Shown one piece after another: positions 7,440-14,380 of a DNA stretch of 14,380 nucleotides; the first letter of the stretch is position 1; the number at the start of each line of letters is the position of its first letter. The translations under genes were made by a program, and so were the position numbers. The DNA lies in NCBI GenBank assembly GCA_020355945.1, contig CP070627.1, positions 6,371,211-6,385,590 on the forward strand, in the 5' to 3' direction. Source of the DNA: Candidatus Aminicenantota bacterium (lineage in GTDB: Bacteria; Acidobacteriota; Aminicenantia; UBA2199). The notes beneath the pieces are model-generated. The model was not told the origin of the DNA, ran no database searches, and saw nothing but the letters and a program-made list of their open reading frames with translations.

Positions 7440-9011
7440 CTAGAGCGGGATGTTTCCATGTTTTTTAGGGGGATTGGTTTGCCGTTTATTTTTCAGCATT
7501 TCCAGGGACTGGATAATATGTTTCCGGGTTTCTTCCGGCAAGATAACGTCATCGATATATCCAAGTTCTGCTGTTTTATAGGGATTAGCAAAGGTTTCTC
7601 TATATTCATTGATGAGTTCTTGTCGGCGTTTTTCCGGGTTTTCTGCTTTAGCGATTTCGTTCCTGAAGATGATATTAACAGCGCCATCAGGGCCCATTAC
7701 TGCGATTTCAGCCGTAGGAAAGGCCAGGTTAATATCGCCGCGGATATTTTTGGAGGACATCACGTCAAAGGCCCCGCCGTAGGCCTTCCTGGTAATGATG
7801 GTTACTTTAGGAACCGTAGATTCGCAGTAGGCGTATAAAAGTTTAGCTCCATCATTTATGATCCCGCCGTGTTCCTGGTCCACCCCGGGCAGGAAACCCG
7901 GGACATCTTCAAAGGTCACCAGGGGGATATTAAAGGCATCGCAGAATCTTACGAACCGGGCACCTTTTTTGGATGATTTGATATCCAGGCACCCGGCCAG
8001 GTGGTTGGGTTGATTGGCAACAATACCCACAGGATGGCCGTTAAACCGGGCAAAACCCACGACAATATTAGGGGCAAAATCTTTATGGATTTCAAAAAAA
8101 TGGCCGTCGTCCACCACCAATTGGATAATATCTTTGATATCGTAGGGTTTATTGGGGTTGGTAGGGACGATGGTTTTTAATGCTTCTTCTGTTCGGTCCC
8201 AGGGGTCTTCGCCAGGTTGATAGGGTGGGTCTTCCATGTTATTAGAGGGGAGGTAGCTCAGCAATTCCCGGACCATGAGCAGTCCCTGGGTTTCATTTTT
8301 TGCGGTTAAGTGAGCCACGCCGCTTTTAGTGGCGTGAGCCATGGCACCGCCCAGTTCTTCTTTAGTAACCTCTACGTGGTTTACAGCGCGGATAACGTCA
8401 GGGCCGGTGATGAACATATAAGAGGTTCTTTCAATCATTAAAGTAAAATCTGTGATAGCCGGGGAATACACGGCGCCGCCAGCGCAGGGACCCATAATCA
8501 CCGATATTTGGGGAACCACACCTGAGGTCAGGGTATTTCTCAGGAAGATATCTGCGTATCCGGCCAGGCTGACTACGCCTTCCTGGATTCTTGCCCCGCC
8601 TGAGTCGTTCAGGCCAATGATAGGGGAGCCGTTTCGGGCAGCCAGGTCCATGACCTTGCAAACTTTTTCTGCAAAAGCGCCGCTGAGAGACCCGCCAAAA
8701 ACAGTAAAATCCTGGGAAAATACAAACACCTGGCGTCCTTCTATTTTGCCGTAACCGGTGATGACACCGTCCCCTGGGATTTTCTTTTTGTCCATATCAA
8801 AATCAATACATCGGTGGGTTTTCAGTTTATCCAGTTCCACGAAGGTGCCGGGGTCTAGTAGTAATTCGATTCGTTCTCTGGCTGTTAGTTTACCTGCGGC
8901 GTGTTGTTTATCAATTCGTTCTTGTCCGCCGCTTAGTTCTGCTTGTTTTTCTAATTCAAACAGCCGTTGACGTAATTTTTCGTGTTTACTGAGATCGTTG
9001 CCACTCATCAT
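7440..9011 (-). CDS. pccB: Acyl-CoA carboxylase carboxyltransferase subunit, probably propionyl-CoA carboxylase beta
   Basis: Transfers the carboxyl group from carboxybiotin to an acyl-CoA, 523 aa, the usual PccB/MmdA length. Crotonase-type motifs are GGARIQEGV (138-146) and [12 protein letters not shown] (174-185) in the first half, and VPGFLPG (370-376) and [11 protein letters not shown] (411-421) in the second; it ends in [10 protein letters not shown], common in this family. Asp415 in GGAFDVM matches the Asp that, in Streptomyces PccB, favours propionyl-CoA over acetyl-CoA; this is the reason for the substrate call. The alternative is an MmdA-type decarboxylase, but no membrane subunit is nearby. 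Two ATGs compete (9011 and 9008); AAAGGAG is 4 nt from the first and 7 nt from the second, so the second may be the true start. First gene of the operon, promoter at 9106-9134. Confidence 0.88.
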   Translation of the reverse strand: MMSGNDLSKHEKLRQRLFELEKQAELSGGQERIDKQHAAGKLTARERIELLLDPGTFVELDKLKTHRCIDFDMDKKKIPGDGVITGYGKIEGRQVFVFSQDFTVFGGSLSGAFAEKVCKVMDLAARNGSPIIGLNDSGGARIQEGVVSLAGYADIFLRNTLTSGVVPQISVIMGPCAGGAVYSPAITDFTLMIERTSYMFITGPDVIRAVNHVEVTKEELGGAMAHATKSGVAHLTAKNETQGLLMVRELLSYLPSNNMEDPPYQPGEDPWDRTEEALKTIVPTNPNKPYDIKDIIQLVVDDGHFFEIHKDFAPNIVVGFARFNGHPVGIVANQPNHLAGCLDIKSSKKGARFVRFCDAFNIPLVTFEDVPGFLPGVDQEHGGIINDGAKLLYAYCESTVPKVTIITRKAYGGAFDVMSSKNIRGDINLAFPTAEIAVMGPDGAVNIIFRNEIAKAENPEKRRQELINEYRETFANPYKTAELGYIDDVILPEETRKHIIQSLEMLKNKRQTNPPKKHGNIPL

Positions 9012-9105
9012 GAATCTCCTTTAAATTGCCTTCTTTTAATTTTAACTAAAAACGCTTTCATCCTACAGCTCTTGCTTCTTATGGAAAAATAACTTTCATT
9101 TTGCA

Positions 9106-9134
9106 TTTATACACTAAAAATGACTTTTTATCAA
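9106..9134 (-). promoter_or_regulatory. Sigma70-type promoter for the carboxylase operon
   Basis: On the reverse strand, TTGATA (9129-9134), a 17-nt spacer and TATAAA (9106-9111). Predicted transcription start is near 9099, giving a leader of about 90 nt before the carboxyltransferase start; I see no recognisable riboswitch in the leader. Confidence 0.6.
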
Positions 9135-9189
9135 GTCCTATCCGGGTGAAATATACCATCAATTTATGTCTTTGTTGGGCCTGCGGCGC

Positions 9190-9205
9190 GGGGCCTCCTG
9201 GCCCC
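9190..9205. repeat. GC-rich inverted repeat, 6-bp arms
   Basis: GGGGCC (9190-9195), loop TCCT, GGCCCC (9200-9205). It lies upstream of the interspersed repeat copy at 9227 in a GC-rich island set in AT-rich DNA. Function unknown. Confidence 0.6.
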
Positions 9206-9226
9206 AATGTTGTTGATTTAAGGATC

Positions 9227-9296
9227 AATAAGAAGTTTTTGCGGGGTGCAGATGCGTCACGGCAGTTTTTTCAAAAAGCGCCCCTGCCCGCCGGAG
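9227..9296 (+). repeat. Interspersed repeat, copy A (most complete)
   Basis: Begins AATAAGAAGTTTTTGCGGGG (9227-9246), continues through a variable middle, a 24-nt block (9261-9284) identical to 631-654 in reverse complement, and GCCCGCCGGAG (9286-9296). The 24-nt block can fold: GGC/GCC arms around T5/A5. It is in an intergenic region here, whereas copy B forms the end of a gene. The last 11 nt also occur, reversed, at 14366-14376, and the first part, reversed, at 12095-12112. Confidence 0.75.
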
Positions 9297-9345
9297 GCAA
9301 AGAACTGAGTACTCTTCAAGATTAAATAAATTGCTAAAAGAATGC

Positions 9346-9416
9346 GGATGGGCAGGTTTTAACTTAAGTAAGCTCTCAAAATTACTTAATAACTATTCTT
9401 TTGTTCCTGCCCATCC
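9346..9416. repeat. Long-loop inverted repeat, 11-bp perfect arms
   Basis: GGATGGGCAGG (9346-9356) and CCTGCCCATCC (9406-9416) are exact complements, 49 nt apart. The loop holds a second weaker complement (ACTTAAGTAA against TTACTTAATAA), so a longer two-part stem is possible. It may be a small mobile or structured element, or part of an RNA. No transposase or flanking duplication was recognised. Confidence 0.6.
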
Positions 9417-9446
9417 CTAAACAGCGTACAGCCTTCTCAAGATTGA

Positions 9447-9478
9447 CCGAAGGAAATGCATTAAAGTGCTCCCTTCGG
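9447..9478. repeat. Inverted repeat with inner stem
   Basis: CCGAAGG (9447-9453) pairs exactly with CCTTCGG (9472-9478); inside, GCA and TGC can extend the fold around a TTAAAG loop. It lies 30 nt beyond the 11-bp inverted repeat. Not followed by a T-run in either direction, so a classic terminator is unlikely. Confidence 0.5.
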
Positions 9479-9553
9479 CACAAAGTACTTAGATAAAAAA
9501 GCGCTAAAAAACATATAATCTTAAGTCAACAGCATTGGGGGTTTCCTCGTCCA

Positions 9554-9616
9554 TAAACGATGAACATTGAACGTTAAACAACTTATCAAATTATAAATTA
9601 AAAATGAAAAATGAAA
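9554..9616. repeat. Run of degenerate heptamer repeats
   Basis: Nine consecutive 7-nt units in one phase: TAAACGA, TGAACAT, TGAACGT, TAAACAA, CTTATCA, AATTATA, AATTAAA, AATGAAA, AATGAAA. The first four and last four are similar among themselves. This resembles the short tandemly repeated heptamers known from cyanobacteria, but low AT-rich complexity is an alternative for the second half. A further heptamer set lies at 9832-9852. Confidence 0.55.
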
Positions 9617-9650
9617 AACCGAAGTGGTGTTCTACGGACAGTCGTTTAAA

Positions 9651-9687
9651 CGCCTGCGGCGGGGTATTGGATCTCCCGCCGCAGGCG
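9651..9687. terminator. Very strong GC-rich hairpin, 13-bp perfect stem
   Basis: CGCCTGCGGCGGG (9651-9663) and CCCGCCGCAGGCG (9675-9687) pair perfectly around an 11-nt loop; flanking AA/TT adds two pairs. It could stop leftward transcription from the accessory genes before it reaches the carboxylase promoter, though the T-run on that side is only three bases. It could also be a repeat or structured RNA. Confidence 0.5.
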
Positions 9688-9831
9688 TTATAACATTTTG
9701 CCCGCAGGGCGCAAAGACAAAAAGTTCTCTGTTGTCAAGATTCTACACCGTATCCCCGCAACTCGCAGCCAGGGAAAGGCCCTTGTTCTCTTTAGATGAA
9801 GATTTTAGAATTCTCAAAAAGATATCCTCTT

Positions 9832-10610
<779 letters not shown>

Positions 10611-10614
<4 letters not shown>

Positions 10615-10874
10615 TTCTCAAATCGTGCCAGTTCTTCTTCCAATTCATCCGGGTCATAATCGATGAGTGGGATTTCATTTCTGTCCAACTCTACTATAAA
10701 CTGGTCTTTATCCATTCCCGCTAATTTTGCGGCTTTTCCCAGGGATAATTTATGCTTTTTAAACAATTGCAAAGCTGTGAAAAGGCGCATCTGCAAAGCA
10801 AATTCTGTTATATTTTCATTTAAAGCATACAATATCTCCTCGGGTATTTCGAATCGCACACTTGCCATTGCCAT
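10611..10874 (-). CDS. UPF0175-family antitoxin
   Basis: Small protein of 87 aa from the UPF0175 family, which is found paired with DUF3368 PIN proteins and is taken to be their antitoxin. The N-terminus reads VRFEIPEEIL, followed by a helical region and the characteristic LSLGKAAKLAGMDKDQFIVEL helix-turn-helix-like segment (43-63) and LIDYDPDELEEEL near the end, an acidic tail likely to bind the toxin. ATG at 10874 is chosen because AGGAGGT lies 7 nt upstream; a second ATG two codons later is less well spaced. First gene of the pair, with a likely promoter at 10909-10937. It probably represses its own promoter, as is usual for such antitoxins; I see no clear operator. Confidence 0.88.
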
Positions 10875-10908
10875 GAAAAATACCTCCTACTTTTGATTGC
10901 CACTATTT

Positions 10909-10937
10909 ATACTACCCTACTGTAATGAAAAACTCAA
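10909..10937 (-). promoter_or_regulatory. Promoter for the toxin-antitoxin pair
   Basis: On the reverse strand, TTGAGT (10932-10937), a 17-nt spacer and TAGTAT (10909-10914), about 35 nt before the antitoxin ATG. The -10 match is only moderate; TATAAA three bases further on is an alternative. Confidence 0.45.
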
Positions 10938-11105
10938 GTTTTATTTCAAAAAAATTTTTTCAGCGACGAAATTACTGAACGTAGTTCGCTTCGCTCACAA
11001 TTGATAAAAAAAAATAAATCACCTGTCCCAGTTCTTCCGTCAGTGCCACCCAGATGTGAATACTACTGGATAATTTTCATTTACTTGTTCCCATCATCAT
11101 GTTCG

Positions 11106-12020
11106 CTATAAATTAAATAAGGAGCGCTGTTGGTGGTTAGAATTAAGGTCTATTACTCTGGGAGGTATGTTCTTCGTTTTTGAATCTGGCATGTAAACCG
11201 GCCGCTCCATCGGTCTAATCCGCAGTTCACCTCTCTCTGCCAGATGAATACGTTCTTTAGCAACCGATATATATTCAGGCTTAATCTCTGCCCCCATTGC
11301 CTTACGTTTGTGCATTAATGCAGCAATAGCTGTAGAACCGACACCTATAAAGGGATCAAGCACCCAATCACTTTCATCCGTCATAGATAATACCAACCGT
11401 TCGATTAATTCAATTGGAAACTGGCAAGGATGGTTTGTCTTTTCAACGTGGTTGGATTTTACATTGGGTATCTCCCAGATATCAGACGGATTCTTTCCCA
11501 GGGGATTACCTGAAAGCTTACCTTTATTTGGACCTTTAAAATGTCTCTTATTCGGATATTTTTGAGATACTCTCACGGCGTCAAGGTTTAATGTATAATT
11601 GTCCGTCCTGGTAAACCATAAAATCACTTCATAGCGCCCGGAAAATCTTTTTGACGCATGAAGGCCATGACCAAAATGCCATATAATTCGATTGCGGAGC
11701 TTCAATCCTAATGATGAAAAAACCGGGTACAAAAGAATATCTAATGGGATGATTTCTCCATTATTAACATAATTTCCCACTTGCCAACATATGCTGCCTG
11801 TATCTTTCAAGACTCTTACGCATCTTTCTATAACCTCTTTCTGCTGGGAGACATAATCGTTTAAAACCATACGCTTCTCATACTCTTTACCTATATTATA
11901 TGGGGGGGAAGTTACAATCAATTGAACAAATTCCGAAGGAATTTGAGACAAAAAATCGAGACAATCCCCGGTGTAAAGAATTACCTCTGCATTTCGATCA
12001 AAGTGGTTGATAATTTTCAT
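11106..12020 (-). CDS. Orphan DNA methyltransferase (beta class, TSPPY type)
   Basis: S-adenosylmethionine-dependent DNA methyltransferase, 304 aa, modifying either the N4 of cytosine or the N6 of adenine in a specific site. The catalytic motif TSPPYN (37-42) comes before the AdoMet-binding motif DPFIGVGST (222-230), the order of the beta class. HPCQFPIELIERLV (197-210) is the conserved segment just before it. The variable middle (about 110-190) probably holds target recognition. TSPPY is more common in N4-cytosine enzymes, but the base cannot be settled. No restriction endonuclease gene lies on either side, so it is an orphan or the survivor of a restriction-modification pair. ATG at 12020 has only AAAGG two bases upstream, and a near-consensus promoter ends just before it, so the mRNA may be leaderless. 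Confidence 0.9.
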   Translation of the reverse strand: MKIINHFDRNAEVILYTGDCLDFLSQIPSEFVQLIVTSPPYNIGKEYEKRMVLNDYVSQQKEVIERCVRVLKDTGSICWQVGNYVNNGEIIPLDILLYPVFSSLGLKLRNRIIWHFGHGLHASKRFSGRYEVILWFTRTDNYTLNLDAVRVSQKYPNKRHFKGPNKGKLSGNPLGKNPSDIWEIPNVKSNHVEKTNHPCQFPIELIERLVLSMTDESDWVLDPFIGVGSTAIAALMHKRKAMGAEIKPEYISVAKERIHLAERGELRIRPMERPVYMPDSKTKNIPPRVIDLNSNHQQRSLFNL

Positions 12021-12029
12021 TGCCTTTGT

Positions 12030-12058
12030 ATTTTATATGAAATATGTGCTTATTTCAA
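12030..12058 (-). promoter_or_regulatory. Near-consensus promoter placed for a leaderless methyltransferase mRNA
   Basis: On the reverse strand, TTGAAA (12053-12058), a 17-nt spacer and TAAAAT (12030-12035). Transcription would be expected to begin about 12023, only about three bases before the ATG at 12020. Confidence 0.55.
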
Positions 12059-12094
12059 TAGCGCTGGTAATATTTTTTTTGAACCCGCCACTCT

Positions 12095-12112
12095 CCGCAA
12101 AAACTTTTTATT
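12095..12112 (-). repeat. Interspersed repeat, partial copy C
   Basis: On the reverse strand AATAAAAAGTTTTTGCGG, matching the first part of copies A (9227) and B (684). The rest of the repeat is absent. It lies in the divergent gap between the methyltransferase and ankyrin genes. Confidence 0.5.
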
Positions 12113-12144
12113 AAATAAGGACACAGGCCAATTTTTCAGCCTTA

Positions 12145-12173
12145 TTGAAAAAAATCAGGCTTTTTAATATAAT
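12145..12173 (+). promoter_or_regulatory. Strong sigma70-type promoter for the membrane-ankyrin gene
   Basis: TTGAAA (12145-12150), a 17-nt spacer and a perfect TATAAT (12168-12173), the best promoter match in the window. AGCCT and AGGCT (about 12139-12163) bracket the -35 box and could be an operator or a small hairpin. The leader is about 43 nt and carries TAAGGAGGT. Confidence 0.65.
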
Positions 12174-12222
12174 TTGAAATCCCAGGTGCACCTAATTAAA
12201 AGAGTGCAAGTAAGGAGGTACC

Positions 12223-14343
12223 ATGGAGATAACCAGGCACAGCCAACAGCCCGAAGAAGCAGGAAAAAAGCAGATATATAAAAAGTACGATCCAACCAAC
12301 ACGATTATTTGGACAATCGGGATAGTATTATTAATTTCCTTTGTTTTCCCAATTGCCTTTTATCAAAATGGAACTCTAAAATTTACAACTTTAAACATTG
12401 AAGCTCTTGTTGAATTTTTTTTTGGTGAAGAAGAAATTTCAAACCATGGATTGGCCCTGGTCCTTTACCCGCTTCTTGCAGGACTTTTGGCAATATTGGC
12501 AGCAAGATGGAAACGGGGAATGGCCAGAACCCTGGTATTGTTTGCCATCGGCTTATTACCTTTTATTATATTAATACTTTTCAGCCTCCAGGTCCACCAG
12601 GCCCTCGAAGTTATGACAGGGAGATCTTCTATCCTCCCGGGTGGAATACTTGCAAGTATAGCTGGGGCCCTGGCACTGGCGGCAACCTTTGCCATCCTGG
12701 CTGGCGCATATGCGGTCCAGTTAAACCCGGATAAAAAAATTATCTGGCATACAGCCGCAGCCGGTGGTATTATATACCTTATCTTATTACTTATCCCGGT
12801 AAATGGACAATTCTCATTTATCCTCTCTTTTAGAATCTTGTTTGCCAGGGATCCCAGCGGCACCGGGATCACTGTTGTTTTTGGACTTGTTACTTTAATC
12901 ATCTATGTGATCATGATTATTATTGCTTTCCAATGCCTTATATTGGAGGGCATGAAAACCAATAGAGTCCTAACGGGAAAAAGTATTATTATCTTATGGC
13001 TTACCATGTTCTTTTTATTGCTTGGGCTGGCCATTTACATTACGTTTATCACTGCGCAAAGTCAAGGGATATCTTCGGGTGATTTCTTTCTTTTTGTCAT
13101 AACAGCCTTGATAAAATTCATCCCCTGGATATTGGCCCCGATTTTCCTGGTAAGCCTGGGCACTGCCGAATCACTCTTAATCACCGGGACCCCGGAGGAT
13201 ACGTTAAAAGACATGTTCAAGGCAATGCGCCGTATTTTACCTCGTGTCCTGGTTGCTGCCGAGATATTTATTCTTATTTTGCTTCTTTTTGTTATTTTAT
13301 ATTACAGCTCACGTCCTGGTCCTAAAACAACAGCCTACTTTTTCGAGGCCATTCGCAAAGGAGACACGGAAAAAGTTAAGATATTAATGTGGGCGGGAGT
13401 TGATGTTAACGCAGTTAATAAAAGGGGTTCACCCCCACTCTTTTTAGCTGTGGGGAAAAATAATTTAAAGGTGGTACGTATGCTTGTTGATCGGGGAGCT
13501 AATGTTAATGCAAGAAACAAAGCCCTGGATACTCCTCTTATCGCTGCATCTAAAAAGGGGAATATAGAAATCGTACGTCTGTTAATCGATAAAGGAGCCC
13601 ATGTCAATGACAGCGACGGGAATGGGAACACTTCCCTGCATTATGCTGCAAAACCTTTGACAGCGCTTACTCTTATTGAAAAAGGAGCTTTGGTTAGCGC
13701 GGCAAATAATTCCGGCGATACCCCCCTCCATCATGCGGTTCATAGTAATAGACTTGAAGTTGCCGAGACATTGATTAGCAAAGGAGCTAATATTAATAGG
13801 AGTAATCGTGCCGGTGAATCACCTTTTCACCTGGCTGTAGAGACTGGTAATACGGAAGTGGTCCGGTTCTTGTTAGATAATGGAGGCGATGTCAATAAAC
13901 CGGCCCCTTATCGTTTTTCTCCTCTTCATGCAGCGGCTAAAAAGGGGTATGTGGAAATAACCCGGCTGCTCCTGGAAAAAGGAGCAGAAGTCAATTATAG
14001 AGATAAACAAGGAAGGACTGCACTCCACTTTGCCGTGAGATATAAAAAACGGTCACCCAAGACCGTTATTAAAGAGGTAGAGTTAGTGAAAACAATAATC
14101 GATTATGGCGCTGAAATTAATGCAAGAAATAATGAAGGGAATACACCTCTCCATGGTGCTGTGTCCCGTGGTGTCTTCGAGGTGGTAGAAACACTGGTAG
14201 AGAAAGGCGCAGATGTAAATGCAAAGAACAATTCCGGGGCAACTCCTCTTGAAATGTCAAGGCCCTATTCTTATTCTACTCAATACAGGCAGCGTGAGAT
14301 AAATAAGATAGTTAATTATCTAAAGTCACGAACCTCGGAATAA
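12223..14343 (+). CDS. Polytopic membrane protein with ten C-terminal ankyrin repeats
   Basis: Large protein of 706 aa in two halves. Residues about 27-362 hold roughly nine hydrophobic membrane spans (near 27-46, 76-94, 101-122, 137-165, 175-192, 213-242, 253-277, 287-312 and 344-362); no family is recognised for this part. Residues 369-704 are ten ankyrin repeats beginning near 369, 402, 435, 468, 498, 531, 564, 597, 639 and 672, most of them 33 aa with TPLHxAA...VVxxLLxxGAxVN wording. Repeat 4 is short (30 aa), repeat 8 carries a 9-aa insert, and the last is degenerate. Ankyrin stacks bind proteins. Basic residues after the final span suggest the ankyrin half is cytoplasmic. ATG at 12223 follows TAAGGAGGT (12211-12219). 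A role in sensing, defence or envelope organisation is possible but unproven. Confidence 0.85.
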   Translation: MEITRHSQQPEEAGKKQIYKKYDPTNTIIWTIGIVLLISFVFPIAFYQNGTLKFTTLNIEALVEFFFGEEEISNHGLALVLYPLLAGLLAILAARWKRGMARTLVLFAIGLLPFIILILFSLQVHQALEVMTGRSSILPGGILASIAGALALAATFAILAGAYAVQLNPDKKIIWHTAAAGGIIYLILLLIPVNGQFSFILSFRILFARDPSGTGITVVFGLVTLIIYVIMIIIAFQCLILEGMKTNRVLTGKSIIILWLTMFFLLLGLAIYITFITAQSQGISSGDFFLFVITALIKFIPWILAPIFLVSLGTAESLLITGTPEDTLKDMFKAMRRILPRVLVAAEIFILILLLFVILYYSSRPGPKTTAYFFEAIRKGDTEKVKILMWAGVDVNAVNKRGSPPLFLAVGKNNLKVVRMLVDRGANVNARNKALDTPLIAASKKGNIEIVRLLIDKGAHVNDSDGNGNTSLHYAAKPLTALTLIEKGALVSAANNSGDTPLHHAVHSNRLEVAETLISKGANINRSNRAGESPFHLAVETGNTEVVRFLLDNGGDVNKPAPYRFSPLHAAAKKGYVEITRLLLEKGAEVNYRDKQGRTALHFAVRYKKRSPKTVIKEVELVKTIIDYGAEINARNNEGNTPLHGAVSRGVFEVVETLVEKGADVNAKNNSGATPLEMSRPYSYSTQYRQREINKIVNYLKSRTSE

Positions 14344-14365
14344 CAGCCCTGGTTCCTGCTTGTGT

Positions 14366-14380
14366 CTCCGGCGGGCCCGC
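14366..14380 (-). repeat. Possible start of another interspersed repeat copy (cut by window edge)
   Basis: CTCCGGCGGGC (14366-14376) is the exact complement of the end of copy A (9286-9296). It is 22 nt past the ankyrin gene stop, and the rest would lie beyond the window. The match is short, so chance is possible. Confidence 0.35.

Noticed and set aside
9101..9325. Open frame of 74 codons ending in a tail similar to that of the saccharopine reductase
   Set aside because: No Shine-Dalgarno, no family resemblance, and its second half is just the interspersed repeat. Its first part overlaps the carboxylase promoter.
9346..9416. CRISPR array or transposon with terminal inverted repeats
   Set aside because: Only one pair of arms, no regular spacers, no transposase and no target duplication.
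10980..11065. Reverse-strand stretch reading like WVALTEELGQV, reminiscent of MazG-type proteins
   Set aside because: Only about 30 codons, with a stop just upstream and no further similarity; too short to support a gene remnant.

Overview
The window is a bacterial chromosomal fragment of moderate GC with AT-rich intergenic gaps, clear Shine-Dalgarno sequences (AGGAGG type) and many TTGAAA/TTGATA - 17 bp - TATAAT-like promoters. No 16S rRNA or other taxonomic marker is present. The archaeal/rickettsial-type ValS, the secreted M64 peptidase, the WD40 and ankyrin proteins and the repeat-derived protein tail make me think of Acidobacteriota, perhaps Aminicenantes. That placement is a guess and not a demonstration.

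Region 1 (1-2402): the 5' part of valS and a saccharopine reductase-like gene run leftward, and a 2x[4Fe-4S] ferredoxin gene runs rightward from a divergent promoter region. The last 22 codons of the saccharopine reductase gene lie in a hairpin-forming interspersed repeat, and the valS promoter overlaps its stop codon. Region 2 (2552-5323): a secreted M64-type metallopeptidase and a PlsB/DHAPAT-like acyltransferase run rightward, each with its own likely promoter. Region 3 (5380-9134): a leftward three-gene operon encodes a split biotin-dependent acyl-CoA carboxylase, in the order carboxyltransferase, biotin carboxylase, biotin carrier protein. Reading frames are back to back or overlapping, and propionyl-CoA is the most likely substrate.

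Region 4 (9012-9848) is about 840 bp with no recognisable gene. It holds the carboxylase promoter, a second copy of the interspersed repeat, a run of degenerate heptamers and several strong hairpins. Region 5 (9849-14380) is accessory: a truncated WD40 remnant, a UPF0175/DUF3368 (PIN) toxin-antitoxin pair, an orphan beta-class DNA methyltransferase that may be translated from a leaderless mRNA, and a large membrane protein with ten C-terminal ankyrin repeats. Partial copies of the interspersed repeat lie at 12095-12112 and, probably, at the right edge.

The metabolic genes fit amino-acid breakdown feeding propionyl-CoA carboxylation, plus phospholipid synthesis, but the window does not show they form one pathway. 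I did not find a clearly new multi-gene system. The least ordinary items are the repeat family that supplies a protein C-terminus, the heptamer/hairpin-rich intergenic block, and the membrane-ankyrin protein.
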